Positions 29,744-41,216 are shown, counted from the first letter of the stretch. The stretch is 64,000 bases of DNA from Shinella sp. UYSO24 (GCA_902167985.1 CABHNZ010000004.1:310001-374000), one strand, 5' to 3'. The notes: generated from the sequence alone by a model not told the origin. Made by a program: numbers and translations.

Positions 29744-30040
29744 ATGGCAAGCACCAATTTCCGCCCCCTGCACGACCGCGTCGTTGTCAAGCGCGTCGAG
29801 TCTGAAGAAAAGACCAAGGGCGGCATCATCATTCCCGACACTGCCAAGGAAAAGCCGGCTGAAGGCGAAATCATCGCTGTCGGTTCTGGCGTACGCGACG
29901 ACAAGGGCGCTCTCGTTGCTCTCGACGTCAAGGTCGGCGACCGCGTTCTGTTCGGCAAGTGGTCGGGCACCGAAGTCAAGCTCGATGGCGTTGACCTTCT
30001 GATCATGAAGGAATCCGACATCATGGGCGTTATCGGCTGA
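29744..30040 (+). CDS. groES: Co-chaperonin GroES
   Basis: The 98-residue GroES/Cpn10 protein forms the heptameric lid of the GroEL chamber. The N-terminal [13 protein letters not shown] and the mobile loop [16 protein letters not shown] are typical. It lies in an operon with groEL, 55 bp downstream. Codon choice is strongly biased towards C-ending and GAA/AAG codons, as expected for a highly expressed gene. The frame is intact. Confidence 0.98.
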   Translation: MASTNFRPLHDRVVVKRVESEEKTKGGIIIPDTAKEKPAEGEIIAVGSGVRDDKGALVALDVKVGDRVLFGKWSGTEVKLDGVDLLIMKESDIMGVIG

Positions 30041-30071
30041 TTGCCGGTTCCCCCTTCATCATAATTGCTGA

Positions 30072-31736
<1,665 letters not shown>

Positions 31737-31775
31737 GACTAAAGTCTCGCATCTGAGCCATCCGGTTCAGTTTGG

Positions 31776-31805
31776 AAAGGGCGGCCTTCGGGTCGCCCTT
31801 TTTCA
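31776..31805 (+). terminator. Rho-independent terminator after groEL
   Basis: The stem AAAGGGCG (31776-31783)/CGCCCTTT (31794-31801) is followed by a T-run; it lies 40 bp after the groEL stop. Confidence 0.85.
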
Positions 31806-31905
31806 TTTTCTCTGCCGCTAAGCCATTCGCATCAAAAACATGTTAGACGTCACTTAATAAAGCGGCGACATTACCGCCGGTTGAAATTTAGCAATTTAAG
31901 ATGAA

Positions 31906-34900
31906 ATGTCTTTTATTTCAGATATTTACAGTTGCTTAGAAAGTTATGTGAAAGATAGCGGATCAACTTTCTCTGACGCTCCGGTCCCCATGACATCCTC
32001 CGCACCCGATGCCCACAACCCGTCCGCGGAACTGCGGGCCCTCAACCAGATGTTTGCGACCGCCAAGCACGATCCGAGCGGCAAGATCGTCGAAGCCAAC
32101 ATGAATTTCGTGCGCCTGGTCGGATATGGACGCGAGGACCTGATCGGGCAGGACACGTCCATGCTCGTCTCCAGCAGCTACCAGCGCAACCGCGACACCC
32201 GTCTCTGGCAGGACCTGCGCGACGCTCAGCTGCAAGAGCGCACCGCGATGTGGATTACCAAGAGCGGCCGGGAGATCTGGGTCCATTCCCGCTATATTCC
32301 CGTCACCGACGAAGAGGGCACCGTTACCGACATCATCCAGATCGTCACCGATGTGACGGGGCAGAAGGCGCAGGAAGCGGACGAACGCGGGCAGATCGTC
32401 GCGATCAACAATACCCAGGCAGTCGTGCATTTCTCGCTCGATGGCGTGGTTCTCGATGCCAATGCGCTTTTCCTTCAGGCTGTCGGCTATGGGCGCGACG
32501 ACGTTATCGGCAAGCATCACTCGATCTTCGTTGAAGACGGCGAGCGCGGCAGTGCGGGCTACAAGGCATTCTGGAAAGCGCTTGCATCGGGCGAGCACAA
32601 ATCGGGTCAATATCGACGGCGCCACAAGAATGGCAGCGATGTCTGGCTGCAGGCTGTCTACAGCCCGATCATCGATCTCGCCGGACGCACGGTAAAGGTC
32701 GTCAAATACGCCACCGACATCACTGCCGAAAAGCTGCGCCGCGCCGATTACGAATGGCAGATCAACGCCATCCAGAAATCGAGCAGCGTCATCACCTTCG
32801 ACATGTTCGGCACGATCCTCGACGCCAACGAGAATTTTCTGGAGGCGACCGGATACACGCTGGACGAGATCCGCGGGCGGCATCACCGGATCTTCGTTGA
32901 CGCCAATTTTGCCCATAGCACGCAATATGCAAGCTTCTGGCACGATCTCGGCCAGGGCAAGCACCGCTCGGGGCTCTACAAGCGTTTCGACAAGCATGGC
33001 AATGAGATCTGGCTGCAGGCAAGCTACAACCCGATCTTTGACGCTTCGGGCCGCGCCATCAAGGTGATGAAATTCGCCTCCGTCGTGACGGAGGAGCGGC
33101 TGCTTCAGGCCGAGCATCAGGGGCAGATCGCAGCGATCCACAATTCGCAATGCGTCATCTCGTTCGAACTCGACGGTACGGTCATCGACGCCAACGAGAA
33201 TTTCCTGACCGCAACCGGCTATCGCTTCGGCGAGGTAAGAGGCCAGCATCACCGGATGTTCGTCGAACCGGACCATGCGGAGAGCGCCGAATACAAGACC
33301 TTCTGGGCCGAACTCTCCCGCGGGCAGCACAAGGCCGGCGAATACAAGCGGCTGCGCAAGGATGGCCAGGAAATCTGGCTGCAGGCCACCTATAACCCGA
33401 TCCTCGACATGGACGGGCGGTCTTTCAAGATCGTCAAATATGCGACCGATATCACGCGCGACAAGCTCGCGCAGTCGGATTACCGCGGCCAGATCAATGC
33501 GATCAACAAGTCGCAGGGCGTGATCGTCTTTGAACTCGACGGCACGATCATCGACGTCAACGACAATTTCCTCGACACGTTCGGCTATTCGGATGACGAG
33601 ATCCGCGGGCAGCATCATTCCATGCTGGTCGAGCGCGACTTTGCCGAAAGCGAAGCCTATGAGGATTTCTGGGCGACCCTGCGTTCCGGCGATTATCACA
33701 GCGGCATGTACAAGCGCATCGGCAAGGATGGCCGGGAAATCTGGATACAGGCTTCCTACAATCCGATCCTCGATCTGAACGGCAAGCCGCGCCGGGTCAT
33801 CAAATATGCGACCGATGTCAGCTCGAATGTCGCGATTGCAGAGGCCTTCGAGGATGCCAAGCGGCAGGCTCATCATGACTCCGCCACCTCGCTGCCGAAC
33901 CGGGTGAAGCTTTCGGCCTTCATGGACACGCATCTCGGCGGCGAGGCGGCAAACATGGCCGTCTTCTATATCGATCTCGATCGCTTCAAGCCGATCAACG
34001 ATACGCTCGGCCACCATATGGGCGACAAGGTGCTGGGCGAAGTGGCCGACAGGCTGCGCCGGGCGCTGCGCGAGGACCAGATGGTGGCGCGCGTCGGCGG
34101 CGACGAGTTCGTCATCGCCGCACCGGGCATGCCGGTGGAGAGCATCGAACGCTTCTGCCGCAAGCTCTATGAGGCCGTAACCGCCCCCATTCGCCACGAG
34201 CGCGGCGAAATGTCGGTTGGCATGTCGATCGGCATCGCGATTGCGCCGACCGACGGGTCGACGCCGGACGAACTGCTGCGGGCAGCTGACGCAGCCCTTT
34301 ATCGCTCGAAGCAGAATGGCCGCGGCCACTTCTCCTTCTTCGCCACCGAAATGAACGACAAGATCACGGCGCAGCGCAAGCTCGCCGAGGAAATGCGCCA
34401 CAGCCTTTCGGCAGGACATTTCTATCTCGAATACCAGCCCCGTTTCGACACGCGCGCCCGGCGCATCCGCAGCGTCGAGGCCCTGGTGCGCTGGGCGCAT
34501 CCCGAACGGGGCCGGATCAGCCCGGCCGACTTCATCCCGCTTGCCGAGCAGAATGGCCTGATCGTGCCGCTCGGCGAATGGATCCTCAGGACCGCCTGCG
34601 AAACAGCAGTGGGCTGGACCGGTGTCGGCGTCTCGGTCAACGTCTCGCCGGTACAGTTCCGCGATACCAATCTCGTCAACAAGGTTCGCGACTGCCTGAA
34701 GGAAACCGGCCTGCCCGGCGAATTGCTGGAACTGGAAATCACCGAAGGCGTGCTCCTGGAAGATGCCGACCGCGCCATCGAGGTGCTTGCCGCGCTGAAG
34801 GAACTCGGCGTCAAACTGGCGATGGACGATTTCGGCACCGGCTATTCGTCCCTCTCCTACCTGCGCAACTTCCCCTTCGACGTCATCAAGATCGACCGCA

Positions 34901-35166
34901 GCTTCATCAGCGATCTCGACACGCGGGAAAGTGCACGGCCGATCGTGCAGGCCGTGCTCGGGCTCGGCAAGGCGCTCGGCCTTTCCGTTACCGCCGAGGG
35001 TGTGGAGACCAACGAGCAGCTGGCGCTGCTGACTGCCGACCAGTGCACCGAGGTTCAGGGCTTCCTGCTGGCCAAACCGCTGGTGGCCGACCAGATCAGC
35101 GAATTGCTGACGGAAATTCCCGAACTCAACACGAAGGCACCGCGGGCCGCATCGGCCGCGCGCTGA
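31906..35166 (+). CDS. Five-PAS GGDEF-EAL cyclic-di-GMP regulator
   Basis: The 1086-residue soluble protein has five PAS domains: one diverged (about 45-155) and four closely similar ones starting near residues 163, 285, 407 and 529. A GGDEF domain follows (ARVGGDEFVIA, GGDEF near 731), then an EAL domain (EAL near 858, LEITEGVLLED, DDFGTGYSSLSYLRNFPFD, TAEGVET). Both catalytic signatures look complete. An RxxD inhibitory site is not evident before GGDEF. No membrane helices are seen, so it is a cytosolic sensor. The start at 31906 lacks a strong ribosome site; the ATG at 31990 is an alternative. It has its own transcription unit after the groEL terminator. Confidence 0.92.
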   Translation: MSFISDIYSCLESYVKDSGSTFSDAPVPMTSSAPDAHNPSAELRALNQMFATAKHDPSGKIVEANMNFVRLVGYGREDLIGQDTSMLVSSSYQRNRDTRLWQDLRDAQLQERTAMWITKSGREIWVHSRYIPVTDEEGTVTDIIQIVTDVTGQKAQEADERGQIVAINNTQAVVHFSLDGVVLDANALFLQAVGYGRDDVIGKHHSIFVEDGERGSAGYKAFWKALASGEHKSGQYRRRHKNGSDVWLQAVYSPIIDLAGRTVKVVKYATDITAEKLRRADYEWQINAIQKSSSVITFDMFGTILDANENFLEATGYTLDEIRGRHHRIFVDANFAHSTQYASFWHDLGQGKHRSGLYKRFDKHGNEIWLQASYNPIFDASGRAIKVMKFASVVTEERLLQAEHQGQIAAIHNSQCVISFELDGTVIDANENFLTATGYRFGEVRGQHHRMFVEPDHAESAEYKTFWAELSRGQHKAGEYKRLRKDGQEIWLQATYNPILDMDGRSFKIVKYATDITRDKLAQSDYRGQINAINKSQGVIVFELDGTIIDVNDNFLDTFGYSDDEIRGQHHSMLVERDFAESEAYEDFWATLRSGDYHSGMYKRIGKDGREIWIQASYNPILDLNGKPRRVIKYATDVSSNVAIAEAFEDAKRQAHHDSATSLPNRVKLSAFMDTHLGGEAANMAVFYIDLDRFKPINDTLGHHMGDKVLGEVADRLRRALREDQMVARVGGDEFVIAAPGMPVESIERFCRKLYEAVTAPIRHERGEMSVGMSIGIAIAPTDGSTPDELLRAADAALYRSKQNGRGHFSFFATEMNDKITAQRKLAEEMRHSLSAGHFYLEYQPRFDTRARRIRSVEALVRWAHPERGRISPADFIPLAEQNGLIVPLGEWILRTACETAVGWTGVGVSVNVSPVQFRDTNLVNKVRDCLKETGLPGELLELEITEGVLLEDADRAIEVLAALKELGVKLAMDDFGTGYSSLSYLRNFPFDVIKIDRSFISDLDTRESARPIVQAVLGLGKALGLSVTAEGVETNEQLALLTADQCTEVQGFLLAKPLVADQISELLTEIPELNTKAPRAASAAR
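32392..33855 (+). repeat. Four tandem PAS-encoding units with exact 366-bp period
   Basis: The codons for the conserved Q[IV]-x-AI start of each unit lie at 32392, 32758, 33124 and 33490, exactly 366 bp (122 codons) apart, and the last unit ends at about 33855. Each unit repeats the order LDG/DAN-x-NF, YG/TGY, HH-x-IFV, FW, YKR and EIWLQA-x-YNPI. The pattern points to serial in-frame duplication. Confidence 0.9.
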
Positions 35167-35179
35167 TCTTCCCACGCAC

Positions 35180-35212
35180 CGATATCCCGCAGCCTGGCGG
35201 GATATCGTCGTT
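35180..35212 (+). terminator. Hairpin terminator after the five-PAS gene
   Basis: A perfect 11-bp inverted repeat CGATATCCCGC (35180-35190)/GCGGGATATCG (35197-35207) with a 6-nt loop lies 14 bp after the stop. The T-tract is weak, so termination efficiency is uncertain. Confidence 0.65.
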
Positions 35213-35335
35213 CACCAATAGAGAACAATCCGTCTATCATCGTTCATCTTTCGTGCTGCAACGAAAAATGGCATTCCTCTCTCCAGACGAATTTACCGCC
35301 GCTGCCAAGGCAGGGCGCCAAACCGGAGAGTTCCA

Positions 35336-35780
35336 ATGTCCAATACCCAAAGCACCGTCATTCTGATCGCACGTATTCTTCTGTCGTTCATGTTCATCAT
35401 GTCCGGCTTCGGCAAGCTGACCGACCCGGCAACGACCGCCGGCATGATCACCGGCGCCGGCCTTCCTGCCGCAACGCTGCTTGCCTATCTCGCAGGCCTC
35501 TTCGAACTCGGCACCGGCCTTGCCGTTCTTCTCGGCTTCCAGGTCAAGATCATCGGCTGGGCGCTTGCTCTCTTCTGTGCCTTTACCGGCGCTGTCTTCC
35601 ACTCGGGCACCGTTGCGTCCCGGGCTGGCCTGATGCCGCTCTCGGCTGGATCAACGCTCTCAACGGCATCATGCTGATGAAGAACTTCACGCTGGCAGGC
35701 GCTATATCCTGCTCGCCACCTTCGGCGCCGGCGCCTATTCGCTGGATGCCCGCCGCTCTTCGGTCGCAATTGCCGCCTAA
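35336..35780 (+). CDS. DoxX family membrane protein (two breaks)
   Basis: About 148 residues after two corrections, one near 35635 and one near 35702 (a G of GGCGGCTAT lost). Four hydrophobic segments and the N-terminal LIARILLSFMFIMSGFGKL followed by GLPAATLLAYLAGLFELG identify the DoxX family of small inner-membrane proteins. Members are linked to thiol or redox processes, but the role is not settled. The ATG at 35336 follows GGAG. A terminator hairpin follows the stop. Confidence 0.82.
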
Positions 35781-35807
35781 GCCTTAAATCGTTCCCTGCC
35801 AGATAGG

Positions 35808-35834
35808 CCCGCCGGTTCGCTGCCGGCGGGTTTC
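35808..35834 (+). terminator. Terminator after the DoxX gene
   Basis: The stem CCCGCCGG (35808-35815)/CCGGCGGG (35823-35830) is followed by TTT, between the DoxX gene and the convergent methyltransferase gene. Confidence 0.65.
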
Positions 35835-35866
35835 CTATTTCTACGGATCAAGAAAAAGATCAGGCG

Positions 35867-36475
35867 TCAGCGCCTGATATTGCGGGCAAGCCAGATGGTT
35901 GCGCCGCCGCAGCCGGGATCCTGCGAGGCCTGCGCCACCACTTCGAAGCCGTTCTTGACGAGAAGGCTCTCGTACTCATCTTTTGACAGGCTGGCATGAT
36001 AGAGCGGCTCTCCGCCAAACTCTCCCATGGCCTCGCCCTCGAAATGGCCGCTGGTGAACATCAGCGCCGCGCCGGAGCCTGCCATGGCGGCAAAGCGCGG
36101 AAACATCGCCCGCTGATCGGCGGCATTCAGGTGGAAGAGACTGTGCCAGGAAAGAATGCCGTCGAACTTGGTCGGAATATAGAATTTCCGCATGTCGGCG
36201 ACATACCAGGCAAATTGCGGCGCGCGCTTGCGGGCAAGGCCGATCATTGTCTCGGAGGTATCGACCCCCGTCACGTGATGACCGCGCTGCAGGAGATAGG
36301 CGGCGATCGGCTCGCCCACGCCGCAGCCGAGATCGAGGACCTGGCCACGCGACTTCATGGTCGAAATGAACCGATCAAGCCAGGCGCGCTCGAACAGGTT
36401 GCGGCCACGCAGCTGGTCGAAAAGCAGGGCGTGGCGCTCGTAAAGCGCAATGATATTGGCGTCTTCGCCGGCCAT
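35867..36475 (-). CDS. Class I SAM-dependent methyltransferase
   Basis: The 202-residue protein has the SAM-binding motif VLDLGCGVGEPIAAYLLQRG and VTGVDTSETMIGLARKRAP, with the later FDGILSWHSLFHL (acidic/aromatic loop). It resembles small-molecule methyltransferases; the substrate is not determinable. Its ATG overlaps the hisG stop (ATGA), so it is translationally coupled to hisG, although I know of no need for it in histidine synthesis. The frame is intact. Confidence 0.85.
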   Translation of the reverse strand: MAGEDANIIALYERHALLFDQLRGRNLFERAWLDRFISTMKSRGQVLDLGCGVGEPIAAYLLQRGHHVTGVDTSETMIGLARKRAPQFAWYVADMRKFYIPTKFDGILSWHSLFHLNAADQRAMFPRFAAMAGSGAALMFTSGHFEGEAMGEFGGEPLYHASLSKDEYESLLVKNGFEVVAQASQDPGCGGATIWLARNIRR

Positions 36476-37173
36476 CAGAATACCTTGCGAACCGCCTCGA
36501 TGATCTCTGCAACACGCGGGTTCGCGTCATGCTCGGGCTTGCGCGCCCGCACGAGGCAGGCCTCGGACTTGAGGATCACGCCATCGGAGAGGATCTTCAG
36601 GTGGTTGGCCTTCAGCGTCGAGCCGGTGGAGGTGATATCGACGATGATATCCGCCTGCCCTGCCGCCGGTGCGCCTTCGGTGGCGCCCAGGCTTTCGACG
36701 ATGCGATAGAGCTGGATGCCGTGGCTGCCGGAGAAATGCTGTTGCGTCAGGCGCCAGTATTTCGTGGCGATCTGCAGGCGGCGGCCATGGCGCGAGCGGA
36801 AGTCGGCTGCGACATCGCCGAGATCCGCCATGGTCTCGACATCGAGCCAGATTTCCGGCACGGCGACGACGACATCCGCATGGCCGAAGCCAAGGCGGGC
36901 GACGATCTCGACCTGACGGTCGGCATCGACGAGGCCTTCGCGGACGAGATCCTCACCCGTCACGCCGAAATCGACGGTGCCGTGGCCGAGTTCGCGGGCG
37001 ATCTCGGAGGCGGACAGGAAGGCGATCTCGATATCGTCATGGCCTTCGACGCGGCCGCGATAGGAGCGGTCATTGCCGACCGCGACGATCGGCAGGCCGG
37101 CGCGTTCGAAGATTGCGGATGCATCATCCTTCATGCGGCCCTTGGAGGGCAGAGCGATGGTGATCGTCGACAT
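36475..37173 (-). CDS. hisG: ATP phosphoribosyltransferase catalytic subunit HisG (short form)
   Basis: HisG joins ATP and PRPP in the first step of histidine synthesis. The 232-residue form lacks the C-terminal regulatory domain, so it needs HisZ. Motifs are [20 protein letters not shown] and the PRPP loop [18 protein letters not shown]. The ATG at 37171-37173 overlaps the hisZ stop, giving tight coupling of the two subunits. The frame is intact. Confidence 0.94.
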   Translation of the reverse strand: MSTITIALPSKGRMKDDASAIFERAGLPIVAVGNDRSYRGRVEGHDDIEIAFLSASEIARELGHGTVDFGVTGEDLVREGLVDADRQVEIVARLGFGHADVVVAVPEIWLDVETMADLGDVAADFRSRHGRRLQIATKYWRLTQQHFSGSHGIQLYRIVESLGATEGAPAAGQADIIVDITSTGSTLKANHLKILSDGVILKSEACLVRARKPEHDANPRVAEIIEAVRKVF

Positions 37174-38288
37174 CAGCGCGACCTCGCCTTTTCGATACGG
37201 TCCAGCCACAGCGAGAAGCCGACGGCCGGAATGTCTTCCTGGGCACCGAGCAGCGTCAGCAGCCGGTCGAAACGACCGCCGCCGACGAGAACCGCGTCAT
37301 CGCCCTTCTGCGTGACCTCGAAGACGAGGCCTGTGTAATAGTCCAGCGGACGGCCGAAGGCCGCGCGGTAGGTGATGCGCGACAGATCGATACCGAGTTC
37401 GGCCAGCGCTGCGACGCGCTTTTCGAAGTCCGCGAGCGCAGGCCCGAGTGCCAGACCCGCCGCATCGGCAAAGCCGGCAAGTGCTGCGGCGGCCTCGGTC
37501 AATGGCAATTCCAGCGACAGGAACTCGCTCAAGAGCAGAAGTGCCGCGCCATCGAGCCTTGTTTCGGCAAGAGCCAGCTTTTCCTTCATCCGCGCAGCAA
37601 TCTCGCGCGGCGAGCGGCTGGCATTGGTGGAATAGCCGGTTTCCTGCATCGTCTGATCGATATGGGCGATCAGCGCCGCCTCATCCTGTTTCAGAAGTGC
37701 CAACAGATCCGGCGAGAGGCCGGAGACGGGCTGCGGGCTTGCGAGCGTCAGGAGAAGCTGTTTCAGGAGCGCGGTATTGCCGAAACCCTGGATCAGGCGC
37801 TTCTGCCAGCCGAGCGGCAGGCCGAGCGAGCGGACGACCGCTTCGAACACCGTCTGGTCGCCGAGCGTGACGGAAAGAGCGCGGCCGGGGAGCAGTGCCG
37901 CAATGATCTCGACCGCATCATTGATGGCGCGGGCATCGGCATTGGCGACATTGCGCTCGCCGAGATCTTCGATACCGGCCTGATAGAACTCGTTTTCGCC
38001 ATCGCGGCGCTGGCGGAAGACTTCGCCCAGATAAGCGTAACGTCGCGGCGTGCCGGTGGCGCTTTCGATATGGCGCAGGCAGACGGGAATGGTGAATTCC
38101 GGCCTGAGGCAGAGGCTTTCGCCGCGCTCGCTCTCGGTCAGGAAGATACGGCGGCGCAGGTCCTCGCCCGCCATATCGAGAAAGGGTGCGGCCGGCTGGA
38201 TGACCGGCGTGTCGATGCGCACAGCACCACGGCCGGAAAACTCATCGAGAAGTCGGCCGGAAAATTCCGGCATGTTGATCAGAGGCAT
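37173..38288 (-). CDS. hisZ: ATP phosphoribosyltransferase regulatory subunit HisZ
   Basis: HisZ is a catalytically inactive paralogue of histidyl-tRNA synthetase that forms an octamer with short HisG and confers histidine feedback inhibition. The 371-residue protein shows the synthetase-like fold: [33 protein letters not shown] (motif 2-like) and [13 protein letters not shown]. It overlaps hisG by an ATGA junction and follows hisS by 45 bp. The frame is intact. Confidence 0.93.
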   Translation of the reverse strand: MPLINMPEFSGRLLDEFSGRGAVRIDTPVIQPAAPFLDMAGEDLRRRIFLTESERGESLCLRPEFTIPVCLRHIESATGTPRRYAYLGEVFRQRRDGENEFYQAGIEDLGERNVANADARAINDAVEIIAALLPGRALSVTLGDQTVFEAVVRSLGLPLGWQKRLIQGFGNTALLKQLLLTLASPQPVSGLSPDLLALLKQDEAALIAHIDQTMQETGYSTNASRSPREIAARMKEKLALAETRLDGAALLLLSEFLSLELPLTEAAAALAGFADAAGLALGPALADFEKRVAALAELGIDLSRITYRAAFGRPLDYYTGLVFEVTQKGDDAVLVGGGRFDRLLTLLGAQEDIPAVGFSLWLDRIEKARSR

Positions 38289-38333
38289 CGTAATGCTCCC
38301 GACCGGTTTGCAAGACGGCTTGAAAGCGAGGAT

Positions 38334-39935
38334 TTAAGCATCCTTCGCCCGCCTGCGGTCTTCGGCCTGAGCGGCCAGAATATCCTTCACCTTGGCGACG
38401 AGATCGGCTTCGGCAACGGTTTCCTGCGCGACGCGGGCTTCGCGCCACGAGGCATTGTCCTCGATCTCACCCGAGAGGCGCTTGCCTTCGATCAGATCCT
38501 TCAACTGCACGACGCCTTCGGCGCGCTCGTCACCACCCTGAATGATGGCGATCGGGCAGCCGCGGCGATCGGCATATTTCAGCTGGTTGCCGAACTTCTT
38601 CCAGTTGCCCTGGTACATTTCGGCGCGAATGCCTTCGTTGCGCAGCGCCTGGGTGAAGCGCTGGTAACGGCCCATGCTCTCGACATCGCCATCCATGACG
38701 GTGACGAGAACCGGCGCAATCACCTCGTCCTGACCGAGCTTGCCGAGGTTTTTCAGCGCCGTCATCAGGCGCGAGACGCCGATGGAGAAGCCGGTCGCCG
38801 GAACCGGCTGCCCCATGAAGCGCGAGACGAGACCATCATAACGACCGCCGCCGCCGACCGAGCCGAAGACGACCTTTTCGCCCTTCTCGTTGGTGACGTC
38901 GAAGGTGAGTTCGGCTTCGAAGACCGGGCCGGTGTAATATTCAAGGCCACGGACGACGGATGGGTCGATCTTGATGCGGTCGGGACCATAGCCGGCAGCC
39001 TCTACAAGCTGCCAGATAGATTTCAACTCAAAGACCCCTTCAACGCCTGTCGGCGAATCCTTGAAATTATTATGAAGCACATCAAAGATCGCACCGCGAA
39101 CAGCCTTATCACCGTCAATCTTGACGCCAGGGATATCCGCGTTCGCTAAGGGGTTCTCTTTGAGAGCTACTTCTGCCATTTGCAGCAAGCTCATAAAATC
39201 CAAAATTTTGTTGATTTGCTCGTCTGCAAGCCCAACACCCTTGGTGAAGTCGCCGCTTTCATCCTTGCGGCCGGCGCCGAGCAGGAGCTTGACGCCTTCA
39301 GGGCCGAACTTGTCGAGCTTGTCGATGGCGCGCAGCACGTTCAGACGCTGGCCGGCCTTGTCGTCACCGCCGAGGCCGATCGCTTCCATGACGCCATCCA
39401 AGACCTTGCGGTTGTTGACGCGGATGACGTAATCGCCGCGCTTGATGCCAAGCGCTTCCATCGTATCGGCCATCATCATGCACATTTCGGCATCGGCCTG
39501 GACGCCGGGCGCACCGACCGTATCGGCATCGAACTGCATGAACTGGCGGAAACGGCCCGGGCCCGGCTTCTCGTTGCGGAAGACATAGCCGGCGCGGTAG
39601 GTGCGGAAGGGCAGCTGGATCTCGTTGAAGTTTTCCGCGACATGGCGGGCAAGCGGCGCGGTCAGGTCGTAGCGCAGCGACATCCACTGATCGTCGTCAT
39701 CCTGCAGCGAGAAGACGCCTTCGTTCGGACGATCGCTATCGGGCAGGAATTTTCCGAGCGCATCCGTGTATTCGAAGAGCGGCGTTTCGACCGGGTCGAA
39801 ACCGTAGCGCTCGTAGACTTCGCGGATCTTCGCGGTCATCTCGTTGGTGGCATGGATATCGGCAGCCGAACGATCGACGAAGCCGCGCGGAAGGCGGGCC
39901 TTGAGTTTCTGCGGTTTCTTCTGCTTGTCGCTCAT
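38334..39935 (-). CDS. hisS: Histidyl-tRNA synthetase
   Basis: This class II synthetase charges tRNA-His. The 533-residue protein has motif 1 near [14 protein letters not shown], motif 2 [18 protein letters not shown], the histidine-specific [13 protein letters not shown] and motif 3 [15 protein letters not shown]. The ATG at 39933-39935 is chosen over an upstream in-frame start that adds an unconserved leader. The frame is intact. Bases 39001-39240 (residues about 232-311, the insertion domain) are strikingly AT-richer than the rest, about 47% GC by hand count. Confidence 0.94.
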   Translation of the reverse strand: MSDKQKKPQKLKARLPRGFVDRSAADIHATNEMTAKIREVYERYGFDPVETPLFEYTDALGKFLPDSDRPNEGVFSLQDDDDQWMSLRYDLTAPLARHVAENFNEIQLPFRTYRAGYVFRNEKPGPGRFRQFMQFDADTVGAPGVQADAEMCMMMADTMEALGIKRGDYVIRVNNRKVLDGVMEAIGLGGDDKAGQRLNVLRAIDKLDKFGPEGVKLLLGAGRKDESGDFTKGVGLADEQINKILDFMSLLQMAEVALKENPLANADIPGVKIDGDKAVRGAIFDVLHNNFKDSPTGVEGVFELKSIWQLVEAAGYGPDRIKIDPSVVRGLEYYTGPVFEAELTFDVTNEKGEKVVFGSVGGGGRYDGLVSRFMGQPVPATGFSIGVSRLMTALKNLGKLGQDEVIAPVLVTVMDGDVESMGRYQRFTQALRNEGIRAEMYQGNWKKFGNQLKYADRRGCPIAIIQGGDERAEGVVQLKDLIEGKRLSGEIEDNASWREARVAQETVAEADLVAKVKDILAAQAEDRRRAKDA

Positions 39936-40089
39936 GATCGAAAATCCATAGAAAGCGCCCCCGGGAACACGAAAAGAGAGGGCAAAATGTGAGCGGTTTC
40001 TTAGAGGATGACAGCCGAAGCGGCAAGGGCGACCGCTGGTGAAGACCATTGCCGCATGGTATTAATCTACGCCAAAATGGATGAGAGCC

Positions 40090-40322
40090 ATGAACAAGCG
40101 CGTCACGATCGAAATGCCGGAGGAAATGGCAAGGCTCGTCGAGGCCTATGCGGCAGAGGCCGGCGCCAAGCCGGATGCCTATCTTCTCGACCTGATCGAA
40201 CAGCATCTCGAAGACCTTCACGATATTGCAGCCGCCGACGCGCGATGGAACGGCTGCAGCGCGGCGAAACGCGCACCTATAGCCTCGACGAAGTGGTGCG
40301 CGAACTTGGCCTGGACGATTGA
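40090..40322 (+). CDS. relB: Type II antitoxin, RelB-like (one break)
   Basis: About 77 residues after one G is restored near 40240 (GCGGCG read as GCGCG). The N-terminus MNKRVTIEMPEEMARLVEAY looks like a ribbon-helix-helix DNA-binding segment, and the C-terminal tail ends YSLDEVVRELGLDD, a typical toxin-binding helix. It probably represses its own operon and neutralises the downstream toxin. The stop overlaps the toxin start region. It is divergent from hisS. Confidence 0.75.
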
Positions 40323-40574
40323 ATTCGAAGACTGGCCAAAAAACAGCTCGCGAAGCTCGACAGACAAGCGGCCAAGCGCATTGTCGACTACGTTACCCAT
40401 CGTCTCGCCGGACACACAAATCCCAGACAGTTGGGTGCGGCGATGAAGGGAAATGTTCACGGCACATACTGGCGATACAAGGTCGGCGATTACCGGATCA
40501 TCTGCGACATTCAGGATCAGCGGCTTGTCGTGCTGGTCGTCGAGGTGGGCCATCGGCGGGAGATCTATCGCTGA
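40306..40574 (+). CDS. relE: Type II toxin, RelE/ParE superfamily (one break)
   Basis: About 89 residues after one base is restored near 40336 (GACTTGGCC read as GACTGGCC). The reconstructed start is TTG at 40306-40308, overlapping the antitoxin end, and the protein begins AWTIEFED. Core motifs are AKKQLAKLDRQAAKRIVDY, GNVHGTYWRYKVGDYRIICD and the C-terminal VGHRREIYR. RelE-type toxins cleave mRNA on the ribosome; ParE-type members target gyrase. The closest match in text is RelE. Confidence 0.75.
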
Positions 40575-40645
40575 ACGCGGGCTTGTGATGGCGTCTGACG
40601 ATGGCGGCGGTTGATTTTGCCGGCGCATTCCGTAGATTCCCACGC

Positions 40646-41158
40646 ATGTCGCGCTTCGCCGCCCTTTTGATGTTCATCGCCTGGCTGCTCTATGGAGCAA
40701 TGCCGGCTACAGCCATGCCGATGGGGGACAGCCCGATGGCAGGCATGGTGATGGGCGCGGGTGGTGCGGGCACGGACACCAACGCGCCGGCGACCCATGA
40801 CATGGCGGAGATGGCCGGTGGGGCGGCGGCGCATGCGATGACCTCCCATCCGATGCCTGCCAATGGCACATCCTCCAACACCATGGCCGGCATGGCGCAT
40901 GACCATGGCTCACCAATCGGTGGACCGGCTGGCAAGATGCCCGCAGCCAACAAGGCCATGGCGTTCAAGGACGTGTCGCACTGTCCGCATGGCGGCAAGA
41001 TCTGCGTTGCGCCCTTCTGCGCCGCCTGCCTGACGCTACTTCCCGATCTTACCTTTATCGATGGCCGTTCGGTGGCCTACCGTTATCCCGCGCCCGGCAT
41101 TGCGGCGGATCTTACATCTGCCGGCCCTTCGCCTGCGACGCCGCCTCCGCGCGTCTGA
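40646..41158 (+). CDS. Exported Met/His-rich protein with Cys cluster, probable copper binding
   Basis: The 170-residue protein has a signal peptide (1-23, ending ATA) and a mature part with about 13 Met and 5 His between residues 24 and 105 (motifs such as MPMG, MAGMVMG, HDMAEM, MAHDHG). Four Cys follow at 113, 120, 125 and 128 (CPHGGKIC and CAAC). Met/His-rich exported segments are typical of copper or silver binding proteins. I do not recognise a named family. A DUF305 protein of the same composition follows 58 bp downstream. An upstream in-frame ATG is possible but would bury the signal peptide. Confidence 0.68.
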   Translation: MSRFAALLMFIAWLLYGAMPATAMPMGDSPMAGMVMGAGGAGTDTNAPATHDMAEMAGGAAAHAMTSHPMPANGTSSNTMAGMAHDHGSPIGGPAGKMPAANKAMAFKDVSHCPHGGKICVAPFCAACLTLLPDLTFIDGRSVAYRYPAPGIAADLTSAGPSPATPPPRV

Positions 41159-41216
41159 CCAGCCCCTCGCCGTTTCAATACCATTTCAGTTTCAACGGAC
41201 ACGGAAAGGATATCCC

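Noticed and set aside
31963-35175. A 1070-codon open frame on the minus strand
   Set aside because: It is the mirror of the five-PAS GGDEF-EAL gene. The plus-strand product has clear domains and the antisense product has none.
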